Below, in pieces: positions 44,141-52,853 of a DNA stretch of 64,000 nt. Numbering within the stretch: the stretch's first letter is position 1; each line of letters opens with the position of its first letter. Both the position numbers and the translations under genes were made by a program. The notes below the pieces were generated by a model, which did no database searches, was not told the origin of the DNA, and worked only from the letters and a program-made list of their open reading frames with translations. This DNA comes from JANRIC01 sp033765345 (GTDB lineage Bacteria; Bacteroidota; Bacteroidia; Cytophagales; Microscillaceae): contig JANRIC010000180.1 of assembly GCA_033765345.1 (NCBI GenBank), forward strand, positions 21,980 to 85,979. Reading direction: 5' to 3'.

Positions 44141-44470
44141 TGGTTGATGCAATACACCTTAAATCTTTGGGTGGGAGAATAAGAAAGAAAAAATAAGTTA
44201 TTCAACCGAGTACAAATAACCTTAGCTTTTGTAAGGACTAATAAGGTTTTTCTAGCGAAATATTGTCTTCCCCTGTATCTTTATCAGGAAAGTTGCTTCT
44301 ACTAAAAACTTTTTTTACATAAACCTTCACTTGTCGGAAGAAGCAAATTTATTATGCGATTTCTCAGGGTACGATGAACGATTTTTCCCAAAAAAATAAA
44401 TATCTTGCATTTCAAAATCAATATTCCGGTGCCTATGTGTTTTTTAAATTTTTTATTCAAAAATAAAAAA
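44141..44470. other. Intergenic, no feature seen
   Basis: A 330-bp AT-rich spacer before the NuiA-like gene. No clear promoter match, hairpin or reading frame. Confidence 0.5.
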
Positions 44471-44899
44471 ATGGATTCTTCTCAAAACTTAAGTGCAGAG
44501 CAAACGGCACTTTTACAAAAATTTAGCCAACTCAGTGAGGGTTTGCTTTTCCCTAGCGAAGCAGACAATCCGATTGAGGCTTTTTTCTGGGATTTGGATG
44601 CCACTGATCCAATCAATGCCGATCGGGTGCTGGAAGCCCTGGGAAAGCCCAAAGATACTCCCATTGAAACGGAAGATTTGATTGAGTTTTTTAGGGTAGT
44701 GACACCCGCACAGGATTATTTCGATGAGCAACAGCAAGCCGAAGCACCTCGTTTTCAGGCTTTGATGGAGGCTTTGTTAGAAAATCTGGAAGATGTAACG
44801 GTATTTCGGGTAGGGGAGATTCAGATTCAGGCTTATGCAGTAGGTAGTACACGGTTTGGGGGTTTTGCGGGGATTCGGACGTTATTGATCGAAACCTAG
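44471..44899 (+). CDS. nuclease A inhibitor-like protein (NuiA family)
   Basis: The product is 142 residues from the ATG at 44471; the longer TTG-start reading is less likely. The N-terminal LSEGLLFPSEADNPIEAFFWD and C-terminal VFRVGEIQIQAYAVGSTRFGG followed by GIRTLLIET match the NuiA family, which binds and blocks NucA-type non-specific nucleases. No NucA nuclease is adjacent. NuiA-like proteins also appear as orphan, so its partner is unknown. Confidence 0.82.
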   Translation: MDSSQNLSAEQTALLQKFSQLSEGLLFPSEADNPIEAFFWDLDATDPINADRVLEALGKPKDTPIETEDLIEFFRVVTPAQDYFDEQQQAEAPRFQALMEALLENLEDVTVFRVGEIQIQAYAVGSTRFGGFAGIRTLLIET

Positions 44900-44969
44900 G
44901 TTTTTTAATCTACAGGCGATCATTTATTGTCCATAGAATCTACGTTTATGCTTACCTCTGGAGCTTTCT

Positions 44970-45824
44970 TCAGCCCTCATCCAATTGCTCAAGGAGCAGG
45001 TCAATTTTATGCTCCAGAGCCGTGATACGGATTTCAAGCTCCTTGTTGTTGTCGCTGATCATCTCATCAATAAAGATGGCATTGACAATAGAAAGCCCAA
45101 AAATGCCACCACTAATGACCAATACCACAAAATAGATAGTAGAAATAAGAATATAAGGCATACTAGCTACTTTGCTTCGGATAAACATGTCCGGGATTTC
45201 ATCCCAACCCTCAAGCGTAAAAAGACGGAAAATAGTATAAAATGACCTGAACGCATTGCCGAAATATTGTGGCGCAAAATCTTTGAAAAGGTAACAGGTG
45301 AAAAGAGAGACAATAACACAATACAGAAAAAAAGCAGCAAAAATAAAAACAGAGGCCTTCAGCGAACGGGTAACTCCTTTGAGGATTTGGTCAAGATTGG
45401 GTACAAATTTTAGAAACCTGAAAAACTTGGCCAGTCGCAAAATACGAAATACAATCAATAGTGTAAGATTGGGTATCTGAAAAAAGTACAAAACGACAGA
45501 AGGTGATGTGAGCACAATAACCAAAAAATCTAGGCGATTCCAAGTACTGCGAATATACATTTTCCAGCCAAAAGATTGTATTTTTATGATCATCTCAATC
45601 AGAAAAAATACTGTCAAAAGATGATCTGTGAGATCAAACCATAAAAAATAGGAACTTAATTCGTCAAAAGATAATAAAAATAATATAACAATGTTGAGCA
45701 AAATAGCCAACATAATAATTTTTTCATTGAGGAAGATTGCACGCATGCTTAAAAATAAGTTTGGTGTAGAATAATGTTTATTAGATTGTTGGTGCCTAGA
45801 TTCGGGCTTATGGTGTATACTCAA
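44970..45824 (-). CDS. voltage-gated-type cation channel, TLEGWDE filter
   Basis: The 284-residue protein has six hydrophobic segments of a single-domain NaChBac-type channel. S4 carries charged residues at three-residue spacing: R127, R130, K133, R136, K139. The selectivity filter TLEGWDE is at residues 203-209 (canonical bacterial sodium channels have TLESW). The C terminus (SDNNKELEIRITALEHKIDLLLEQL) is a coiled coil, as in tetrameric bacterial channels. The start is TTG at 45824; an ATG at 45746 would remove part of the N terminus. It lies 7 bp after its paralogue, so both are probably co-translated. Confidence 0.88.
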   Translation of the reverse strand: MSIHHKPESRHQQSNKHYSTPNLFLSMRAIFLNEKIIMLAILLNIVILFLLSFDELSSYFLWFDLTDHLLTVFFLIEMIIKIQSFGWKMYIRSTWNRLDFLVIVLTSPSVVLYFFQIPNLTLLIVFRILRLAKFFRFLKFVPNLDQILKGVTRSLKASVFIFAAFFLYCVIVSLFTCYLFKDFAPQYFGNAFRSFYTIFRLFTLEGWDEIPDMFIRSKVASMPYILISTIYFVVLVISGGIFGLSIVNAIFIDEMISDNNKELEIRITALEHKIDLLLEQLDEG

Positions 45825-45831
45825 ACCCCAA

Positions 45832-46683
45832 TCATAGATCTAATTCATCCTTTTTATCTTCCTTTGCATGGTTGAGTTTAGCAATAAGTAGGTCTATTTT
45901 ACCTTCCAATTTGCTGATTCTGGATTCTAATTCATTATTATTATCGCTTACCATTTCATCTACAAAAATGGCATTGACAATAGAAAGCCCAAAAACCCCC
46001 CCAGTGACAACAATAAAAATAAAATAAAATTTGGTAAAAAACTCCAAATGAAATGAACCGCTTCTGGCGGCAATCTGTTCGGGAATTTCATACCAACCTT
46101 CTAGGGTAAACATCTTAAATACTGAATAACAAGCAATCAAGGCATTACCGAAATATTCTGGGGCAATATCCTTAAACAAATAACAAGTAAAAAGGGAAAT
46201 GATGATATTGTACATAAAAAAGGCGATCAGCACAAAAACTGAAGCTTTTAATGCACGACCTACTCCATTGAGGATTTCATTCAGATTGGGTACAAACTTG
46301 AGAAATCTAAAAAACTTAGCTACCCTCAAGGCACGAAGAATCAAAAGCAATGAAAAATCTGGCAAATCAAAAAACATCAAAATCACCGATGGGGTAGTAA
46401 GTAGTACGATCACAAAATCCAACTGATTCCAACCTAAGGCGATGTAAGCCCTCCAACCCATCACGCGAATCCTTACCAACATCTCGAAGAAGAAAAAAAT
46501 CGTCAGAATATTATCCAGATAATCCAGATATTCCAGGTGATTATTGAGTCCATCAAATGAAAGCATAAACAAGATGATGATATTCAAGACGATTGCCCCC
46601 ATGATGATGCGATCATTCATGAATATTCTTAAAAAAACTGGCACTGCCGCCAAGTGCGTTTGATGATGTTCTATCCTTTCCAA
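45832..46683 (-). CDS. voltage-gated-type cation channel, TLEGWYE filter
   Basis: Same layout as the gene at 44970. S4 charges are R117, R120, K123, R126, K129. The filter is TLEGWYE at residues 193-199. The coiled-coil tail is NNNELESRISKLEGKIDLL. The two channels share long runs in S4, pore and tail but differ in the S5-S6 turret and N terminus. Start is TTG at 46683; the ATG at 46620 is a shorter option, but the paralogue retains matching residues upstream of it. Co-transcribed with the next gene. Confidence 0.88.
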   Translation of the reverse strand: MERIEHHQTHLAAVPVFLRIFMNDRIIMGAIVLNIIILFMLSFDGLNNHLEYLDYLDNILTIFFFFEMLVRIRVMGWRAYIALGWNQLDFVIVLLTTPSVILMFFDLPDFSLLLILRALRVAKFFRFLKFVPNLNEILNGVGRALKASVFVLIAFFMYNIIISLFTCYLFKDIAPEYFGNALIACYSVFKMFTLEGWYEIPEQIAARSGSFHLEFFTKFYFIFIVVTGGVFGLSIVNAIFVDEMVSDNNNELESRISKLEGKIDLLIAKLNHAKEDKKDELDL

Positions 46684-46928
46684 TATGTTATAAACTTAGC
46701 TAAGTACGAACGAACAAAAACCATAGCATTTATCGGTTATTTTAACACGTATTTTGAAGAATGCTACGTATGTAATAAAAAAGCATATTTTTTGCTAAAA
46801 TAAGAAATCTATTTCTTTTTATTGGCTTTTATCCTGAATAAGAATTCTTCCAAATCTGGTTTTGGCGGGTAGATTTTAGAAAATAATCAATTTTTCAGAG
46901 GGAAAGCCTAGCCTGAGTGCTATCAACA
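46684..46928. other. Intergenic, no feature seen
   Basis: A 245-bp AT-rich spacer between the channel operon start and the atpC terminator. No TAnnTTTG match on the minus strand near the channels. Confidence 0.45.
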
Positions 46929-46955
46929 AAAAATCCCGGTAAACAGCCGGGATTT
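46929..46955 (-). terminator. Rho-independent terminator of atpDC
   Basis: AAATCCCGG and CCGGGATTT form a 9-bp stem with a 7-nt loop and a T-run on the minus strand. It lies 42 bp past the atpC stop. Confidence 0.8.
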
Positions 46956-46996
46956 TAGAAAATAATTTATGTAGCTTCCAAGCTAACTTTAACAAT

Positions 46997-47245
46997 TTAT
47001 TCTACAATATTCTCTACCAATACAATAATATTATTGTTAAGAACTTCTACGACACCGCCGTCGATCTTAAATTGTTTTTTGCCTTGATCTATCACATTGA
47101 GTACAATATCTCCCTGACCCAGGGTGCTAATCAGGGGGGCGTGATCTTTTAATACTTCAAATCCGCCTGAGTTTCCCGGAAATTTAGCCTGGCTAACTTC
47201 CCCCTCAAATACTTCCTGATCCGGTGTAATGATTTTCATTTGCAT
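46997..47245 (-). CDS. atpC: ATP synthase F1 epsilon subunit, short form
   Basis: The 82-residue protein is the N-terminal beta-sandwich of epsilon only: MKIITPDQEVFEGEV, VLKDHAPLISTLGQGDI and the DGGVVEVLNNNIIVLVE end. The C-terminal helical hairpin (about 50 residues) that can inhibit ATP hydrolysis in E. coli is absent, as in most Bacteroidota. It follows atpD by 56 bp. Confidence 0.93.
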   Translation of the reverse strand: MQMKIITPDQEVFEGEVSQAKFPGNSGGFEVLKDHAPLISTLGQGDIVLNVIDQGKKQFKIDGGVVEVLNNNIIVLVENIVE

Positions 47246-47301
47246 AATGAATATTTGCTTATAAACTCATAAGGTTTTTAAAATCTTACAGTTTTGGATG
47301 T

Positions 47302-48816
47302 TTATCTTCCTTCGGCCTCTTTTTTCAGTCTTTCGCCTTTCTCAATGGCATCTTCAATAGTACCTACGAGGTTAAAAGCAGCTTCTGGGTATTCAAGCAG
47401 GGAGTCGTCATCCAGCAACATTTTGAAGCCCTTGATAGTGTCTGCAATATCTACGAGTACCCCTTTGAGTCCGGTAAACTGCTCTGCAACGAAGAAAGGC
47501 TGAGACAAGAATCGCTGAATACGACGGGCTTTATTTACCACTTTTCGATCTTCGTCTGAAAGCTCGTCCAAACCAAGAATAGCAATAATATCTTGTAGCT
47601 CATTGTATCGTTGAAGAGTCTGAATCACGCGCTGGGCGGTATTGTAATGGTCTTCCCCAACGATATCAGGAGAGAGAATTCTTGAGGTAGAGTCCAAGGG
47701 GTCAATAGCAGGATAAATACCCAGAGCGGCCAGTTTACGGGAAAGTACCGTGGTGGCATCCAAGTGAGAGAAGGTAGTTGCTGGAGCAGGGTCGGTCAAG
47801 TCATCGGCAGGTACATAAACAGCTTGTACAGAGGTGATAGAGCCTCTTTTGGTAGAGGTAATACGCTCTTGCATCTGTCCCATTTCAGTAGCCAGGGTAG
47901 GTTGGTAACCTACGGCAGAAGGCATACGACCTAAAAGAGCCGATACTTCTGAACCTGCCTGCGTAAATCGGAAGATATTATCAATAAACAAAAGAATGTC
48001 TTTTCCTTGTCCTTCTCCGTCACCATCACGGAAATATTCGGCTATCGAAAGTCCTGAAAGAGCTACTCGGGCACGGGCACCAGGGGGTTCGTTCATCTGT
48101 CCGAATACTAAAGTGGCTTGAGATTGCAGCAGTTCGTTTTTATCTACCTTGCTCAAATCCCAGCCTCCTTTGTGCATATCTTCTTCAAATTCTTTTCCGT
48201 ATTTGATTACCCCGGCCTCGATCATCTCACGCAGTAGGTCGTTTCCTTCACGGGTTCTTTCACCCACACCCGCAAATACAGACATACCTTTATAAGCAAG
48301 TGCCACGTTATTGATTAGCTCTTGGATAAGTACGGTTTTACCTACACCAGCACCTCCAAACAAACCTACTTTTCCTCCTTTGGCATAAGGCTCAATCAGG
48401 TCAATCACTTTAATACCTGTAAATAGCACCTCGGTTGAAGTAGTTAGTTGGTCAAAATTAGGCGCTTGTTTATGAATAGAAGCTCGGTTTTTAGAATTGA
48501 TCTGACCGATTCCGTCAATGGTTTCGCCTACAACATTGAATAATCGCCCCTTGACTTCGTCGCCGGTAGGCATAGAAATCGTGTTTTCGAGGTCAGTAAC
48601 TTCCATTCCACGGGTTAAGCCCTCGGTACTATCCATAGCGATGGTGCGTACACGGTCTTCCCCAAGATGTTGTTGGCATTCCAGTATTATTTTTTGACCG
48701 TTTAGTTTAGTTACCTCTAGAGCGTTATAGATTTTGGGTAGGTTAGATCCTTCTTGGTTAAAACTTACGTCCACCACTGGACCGATAACCTGTGTGATTG
48801 TTCCTTTATTAGCCAT
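47302..48816 (-). CDS. atpD: ATP synthase F1 beta subunit
   Basis: The catalytic subunit has about 504 residues from the ATG at 48816 (MANKGTITQVIG). Walker A is GGAGVGKT, the DELSEED region is DELSDED in LGLDELSDEDRKVVNKARR, and the catalytic Glu region is AGVGERTREGND. In Bacteroidota atpDC is separated from the other atp genes; here it is a two-gene unit. A -7 element is at 48866-48873. Divergent from murE. Confidence 0.98.
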   Translation of the reverse strand: MANKGTITQVIGPVVDVSFNQEGSNLPKIYNALEVTKLNGQKIILECQQHLGEDRVRTIAMDSTEGLTRGMEVTDLENTISMPTGDEVKGRLFNVVGETIDGIGQINSKNRASIHKQAPNFDQLTTSTEVLFTGIKVIDLIEPYAKGGKVGLFGGAGVGKTVLIQELINNVALAYKGMSVFAGVGERTREGNDLLREMIEAGVIKYGKEFEEDMHKGGWDLSKVDKNELLQSQATLVFGQMNEPPGARARVALSGLSIAEYFRDGDGEGQGKDILLFIDNIFRFTQAGSEVSALLGRMPSAVGYQPTLATEMGQMQERITSTKRGSITSVQAVYVPADDLTDPAPATTFSHLDATTVLSRKLAALGIYPAIDPLDSTSRILSPDIVGEDHYNTAQRVIQTLQRYNELQDIIAILGLDELSDEDRKVVNKARRIQRFLSQPFFVAEQFTGLKGVLVDIADTIKGFKMLLDDDSLLEYPEAAFNLVGTIEDAIEKGERLKKEAEGR

Positions 48817-48865
48817 TATCAAAAATTTATAAAAAGTCTAATCAATTTTTTCTTTAAAATCCGGA

Positions 48866-48897
48866 CAAATTTAAACCATTAATTTAACATTTTGCAA
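48866..48897 (-). promoter_or_regulatory. Promoter of atpDC
   Basis: On the minus strand, TTG (48897-48895), 21 nt, then TAAATTTG (48873-48866). The -7 is exact; spacing is 2 nt longer than the preferred 19. Confidence 0.55.
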
Positions 48898-48913
48898 AAT
48901 TTATTTAGCTAAG

Positions 48914-48943
48914 TTGTGAATGCTTTTTATATTTATAACTTTG
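48914..48943 (+). promoter_or_regulatory. Consensus promoter of murE
   Basis: TTG at 48914-48916, exactly 19 nt, then TAACTTTG at 48936-48943 (TAnnTTTG). It ends 32 bp before the murE ATG and is back-to-back with the atpDC promoter. Confidence 0.8.
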
Positions 48944-48975
48944 TGGCCTAAAAAAAAGCACTAAGCAGCTAAGGC

Positions 48976-50427
48976 ATGCCTAAATTACAAGAGATTATAA
49001 AAAATTTAGCTATAGAAATCGTTCAGGGGGATTTGGAAATGGAAATTCCTTCTCTGCATTTCGACTCCCGAAAGATTGAACACGGAGCTTTGTTTGTAGC
49101 AGTCAAAGGTTTGCAAACAGATGGTCATTTATATATTTCTCAGGCTTTGGTCAGAGGCGCCAAAGCAATTTTTTGTGAAGACTTACCAGAGCATCTACAA
49201 GAGGGTATTTGTTATCTTAGAAGTAATCAGACAGCCAGGCATTTGGGGCAGATGGCTGCAAATTTCTATGGCAATCCTTCCCACCGACTAAAAGTAGTCG
49301 GAGTGACGGGTACCAATGGAAAAACCAGCACAGTTACTTTGTTATTTAGGCTTTTCCGAAGATTGGGCTATCACGTAGGTTTGCTTTCTACGGTGCAAAA
49401 TCAAATAAATGAAGAAGTTCTCCCAACGGATTATACCACGCCGGATGCTGTGGAGATTCAGTCTTTGTTTACAGAAATGCTCCGTAGAGGTTGCACCTAT
49501 TGTTTTATGGAAGTCAGCTCTCACGCCCTGATACAGGAACGTACCTCGGGGATTGAGTTTAGCGGGGCGATTTTTACCAATATTACCCACGATCATTTGG
49601 ATTATCACGGTACTTTTGACAATTATATTCGAGCCAAAAAGAAATTCTTTGATGAATTGTCCCAAAGTGCTTTTGCTTTGGTCAATCTGGATGATAAACG
49701 CGGGGCGGTTATGCTACAAAACTGCCAAGCCAGTGTTCAGAAGACTTTTGCACTACACGCTATGGCAGATTTTAAAAGTAAAATTATTGAAAATACGATT
49801 CAGGGTTTATTATTACATATTCACGAACAGGAGATTTGGTTTAGACTGATTGGGGATTTTAATGCGTACAACCTTCTGGGTGTGTATGCAGCAGCATCCC
49901 TATGTGGGGAAGACCCGGATGCAATTTTGACAGAACTTTCCGCACTGACTCCTCCTCCGGGTAGATTTGAACAAATCGGCTCTGATCGGGGAATAACCGC
50001 GATCGTAGATTACGCCCATACACCGGATGCCCTTAAAAATGTACTAGAAACTATTTCCGAATTGCGAAATTCGGAACAAAAAATTATTACTGTGGTAGGC
50101 TGTGGCGGTGATCGTGATAAAACTAAAAGACCGATTATGGCTCAAATAGCTGTTACGTACAGCAATCAGGTAATTTTTACTTCTGATAATCCTCGAACCG
50201 AAGAGCCTATGCAAATTCTTAAGGATATGCTTGACGGAGTAGAAGATAAAGAAAAAGTACTTGTCATAGAGAATAGGAGAGAGGCTATTGAGCGAGCCTG
50301 TCAATTAGCCCAACACAAAGACATCATCCTAGTTGCTGGGAAAGGACACGAAAACTATCAGGAGATTCAAGGTATAAAATATCCTTTTGACGATAAGGCC
50401 GTGTTGAAAGAATATCTGAGTAATTAG
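48976..50427 (+). CDS. murE: UDP-N-acetylmuramoyl-tripeptide synthetase, meso-DAP type
   Basis: MurE adds the third residue of the peptidoglycan stem peptide. It has 483 residues. The ATP-binding P-loop is GVTGTNGKTSTVTLL near residue 113. The ligase domain includes ITHDHLDYHGTFDNY and the DNPR motif (FTSDNPRTEEP), which in MurE specifies meso-diaminopimelate. Followed by mraY after 216 bp on the same strand. Other dcw-cluster genes (murF, murD, ftsW) are not in the window. Confidence 0.96.
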   Translation: MPKLQEIIKNLAIEIVQGDLEMEIPSLHFDSRKIEHGALFVAVKGLQTDGHLYISQALVRGAKAIFCEDLPEHLQEGICYLRSNQTARHLGQMAANFYGNPSHRLKVVGVTGTNGKTSTVTLLFRLFRRLGYHVGLLSTVQNQINEEVLPTDYTTPDAVEIQSLFTEMLRRGCTYCFMEVSSHALIQERTSGIEFSGAIFTNITHDHLDYHGTFDNYIRAKKKFFDELSQSAFALVNLDDKRGAVMLQNCQASVQKTFALHAMADFKSKIIENTIQGLLLHIHEQEIWFRLIGDFNAYNLLGVYAAASLCGEDPDAILTELSALTPPPGRFEQIGSDRGITAIVDYAHTPDALKNVLETISELRNSEQKIITVVGCGGDRDKTKRPIMAQIAVTYSNQVIFTSDNPRTEEPMQILKDMLDGVEDKEKVLVIENRREAIERACQLAQHKDIILVAGKGHENYQEIQGIKYPFDDKAVLKEYLSN

Positions 50428-50643
50428 AAGCTGGATACCAGGAATTGCGCATTGGTTTTTCTACATGAACCCAAGCCATACCCATATCTAGTAAGGAATT
50501 GCCTATCATTAGTTTATATTATTTATTTTCATAATTAATTGGTAATCAAGTGATTGTATTTGACGTGGACTCTCGACTACGGCCTACCAATCTATAATAA
50601 ATTAGAATTTACACACATCATTTTTATCATATAATAAAAAATC

Positions 50644-51885
50644 ATGTTATATTATCTATTTGAATATTTAAATCAAGAGTTTGACTTAATCGGAACAGGA
50701 GTTTTTAGATACATTTCTTTTAGGGCGGGTTTGGCCACGATGGTCTCTCTTTTAATTGCAGCTATTTTCGGGCGAAGGCTCATTGATATGCTGAAACAGT
50801 TTCAGGTTCGGGAAAAAAGCCGCGAATTAGGGCTTCCCGGAGAAGACCTCAAACAAGGAACACCTACTATGGGCGGGCTTATTATCATTGGCGCAATTAT
50901 CATCCCTACTTTATTATTTGCTCGTTTGGACAATGTCTATATCATCCTTTTGCTGATTGCTACCGTCTGGTTAGGTTTTATCGGTTTTTTGGATGATTAC
51001 ACCAAACTTCTCAAAAAAAAACAAAGCTGGTTGGTGGGTGATCGAGGTATTCGAGGCAAGTACAAAGTCTATGGGCAAGTATTTTTAGGGCTAATTATTG
51101 GTCTTACGCTGTATTTTCACCCCGATGTAGTGGTGCGGCAATATCTGAACACGCAGACAGGCCAGTACGAGACTATGGTCATGCCCGGACAAAGCACCCA
51201 AACCCGAGATGTAAAGTCTTCCACATCTACCATTCCTTTTCTAAAAAACAATGAATTTGATTATAGCCTATTTGGTAATTGGGGTTTTGCAGATGTCACC
51301 TGGATATTGTATGTCTTGGTGGTGATTTTTATTACAACGTCCGTTTCCAATGGGGCAAATATTACCGATGGATTGGATGGACTTGCCGCAGGAACTTCGG
51401 CCATCATCGGAGCTTGTTTGGCTTTGTTTGCCTATGTTTCGGGGAATGCTATTTTTTCACAATATCTCAACATTATGTATCTGCCCAATACGGGCGAAAT
51501 GGTAATTTTCTGCACGGCTTTTACGGGAGCTTGTATCGGCTTCTTGTGGTACAATTCGTACCCGGCACAGATTTTTATGGGGGATACAGGGAGCTTGACT
51601 TTGGGTGGAGTCATTGCTATTTTGGCTTTTTCGGTACGCAAAGAATTGTTGATACCTATTCTTTGCGGTATTTTTTTGATAGAGAACCTTTCGGTGATTA
51701 TTCAGGTGAGTTATTTTAAATATACCAAAAAGAAATACGGTGAAGGGCGAAGGATTTTTAAAATGGCACCACTACACCACCACTATCAAAAACTAGGCTA
51801 TCACGAAGCCAAAATCGTCACCCGTTTTTGGATTGTAGGAATTATGTTGGCCATTTTGACTTTGGTTACTTTAAAACTGCGGTAG
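50644..51885 (+). CDS. mraY: phospho-N-acetylmuramoyl-pentapeptide-transferase
   Basis: MraY transfers phospho-MurNAc-pentapeptide to undecaprenyl phosphate in the inner membrane. The product has 413 residues, about 50 more than the usual 360, with extra loop sequence around GQYETMVMPGQSTQ. Catalytic motifs are present: GFLDDYTKLL, TDGLDGLAAGTS and GDTGSLTLGG, and the HHHYQKLGYHEAKIV end. Ten hydrophobic segments are expected. Confidence 0.95.
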   Translation: MLYYLFEYLNQEFDLIGTGVFRYISFRAGLATMVSLLIAAIFGRRLIDMLKQFQVREKSRELGLPGEDLKQGTPTMGGLIIIGAIIIPTLLFARLDNVYIILLLIATVWLGFIGFLDDYTKLLKKKQSWLVGDRGIRGKYKVYGQVFLGLIIGLTLYFHPDVVVRQYLNTQTGQYETMVMPGQSTQTRDVKSSTSTIPFLKNNEFDYSLFGNWGFADVTWILYVLVVIFITTSVSNGANITDGLDGLAAGTSAIIGACLALFAYVSGNAIFSQYLNIMYLPNTGEMVIFCTAFTGACIGFLWYNSYPAQIFMGDTGSLTLGGVIAILAFSVRKELLIPILCGIFLIENLSVIIQVSYFKYTKKKYGEGRRIFKMAPLHHHYQKLGYHEAKIVTRFWIVGIMLAILTLVTLKLR

Positions 51886-51908
51886 TTTTTAGAGAAATGG
51901 CGTATTAG

Positions 51909-51956
51909 AGGAATCGAGGGAGCTGAATTTTCAACTACTCGATTCCTTAATTTTTT
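51909..51956 (+). terminator. Terminator of mraY
   Basis: AGGAATCGAG and CTCGATTCCT form a 10-bp stem, with an inner AG-TGAA/TTCA-CT stem in the loop, followed by TTAATTTTTT. It starts 24 bp past mraY. Confidence 0.75.
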
Positions 51957-52001
51957 GATAATCTCAATTGAGCTCTTTTTTTCAGCCTTGTATGCTCTGA
52001 A

Positions 52002-52709
52002 TCAATCTTCCATTTTATCCAGAATATCCCGGAATTCTTTCTTAAAAATGGTCAATTCTCCCTGCAAAGCCCACTGATTGGTTTCATGAAGTAGTTCAAA
52101 AGTAGGACTAGGAAGATCCTTAGGGATTTTACGCAGGCGGGTATCCCGCTTGGCAAATGGAGGAGGATTGGGAGCATCGAACAGACCATTCCAAAGCTGT
52201 ATGGAAGAATTATACAAAATCAAATCTACATCTTCTACCTCCCATTCCAATAATTTCTCATTGATTTCTTCAAAAAACTCCTTGCTTTGTGCCAGCCGGA
52301 TGCGTGAACCAAGTTTTGATTTTCCCTTGGTTTTGAGGTGGCTCAATTGCAGTTTGCCTTGTTTGGCACGAACCATATATTTTCGAATCACTTTATGACT
52401 ATCCAGCTTTCCCTCTATAAAATGACCCAGGGCTGCTTGCCCAGCTTCCAACAAAACCATGAGGTAATCCGGAATATCTTCCTCCGGGCTGATTTGAGTT
52501 GTCAGAGTTTGATCACCTGTATCCTCTTGAGGGATCGGAAAAATGAATGGATACTTAAACTCCATCACCTTGCCCAAGTCAGGATGGTCAATATGTAGTA
52601 TAAATTTATCCGCTTCAGGCTTTACCTGGAAGTCTGATTGATATACATAAAGCCACAAACTTCTACTTGTCTCATAATCCAGTATTATTTTAGAAGAAAA
52701 AACTTGCAT
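52002..52709 (-). CDS. probable Vms1-like release factor (VLRF1) domain protein
   Basis: The 235-residue soluble protein resembles the VLRF1 domain, the bacterial relative of eukaryotic Vms1/ANKZF1, which cleaves peptidyl-tRNA on stalled 60S ribosomes. Diagnostic-looking stretches: HKVIRKYMVRAKQGKLQLSH near residues 105-124, where Q121 could be the catalytic glutamine; GKSKLGSRIRLAQSKEFF near 129-146; and KRDTRLRKIPKDLPSPTFELL near 187-207. The N-terminal 100 residues are unassigned. No signal peptide. Assignment is from pattern memory, so alignment is needed to prove it. Confidence 0.68.
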   Translation of the reverse strand: MQVFSSKIILDYETSRSLWLYVYQSDFQVKPEADKFILHIDHPDLGKVMEFKYPFIFPIPQEDTGDQTLTTQISPEEDIPDYLMVLLEAGQAALGHFIEGKLDSHKVIRKYMVRAKQGKLQLSHLKTKGKSKLGSRIRLAQSKEFFEEINEKLLEWEVEDVDLILYNSSIQLWNGLFDAPNPPPFAKRDTRLRKIPKDLPSPTFELLHETNQWALQGELTIFKKEFRDILDKMED

Positions 52710-52734
52710 GATCTTAAAATTTTTAGGATATTGA

Positions 52735-52742
52735 CAAAAATA
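52735..52742 (-). promoter_or_regulatory. -7 element before the VLRF1-like gene
   Basis: The minus strand reads TATTTTTG, matching TAnnTTTG, 26 bp upstream of the start. It lies next to the terminator of the upstream gene. Confidence 0.4.
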
Positions 52743-52743
52743 A

Positions 52744-52775
52744 AAAAGCCTTCCGGTAAAACCAGAAGGATTTTC
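52744..52775 (-). terminator. Terminator of the lipoprotein gene at 52854
   Basis: CCTTCTGGT and ACCGGAAGG form a 9-bp stem (one G-U) on the minus strand, followed by CTTTTTTA. Confidence 0.65.
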
Positions 52776-52853
52776 AAGGTAAACAAAAACTCAAACAATC
52801 ACTAAACAAATTAAACTCTAAAACTACAAACCAAGTATTTAAATATCTTTGAC

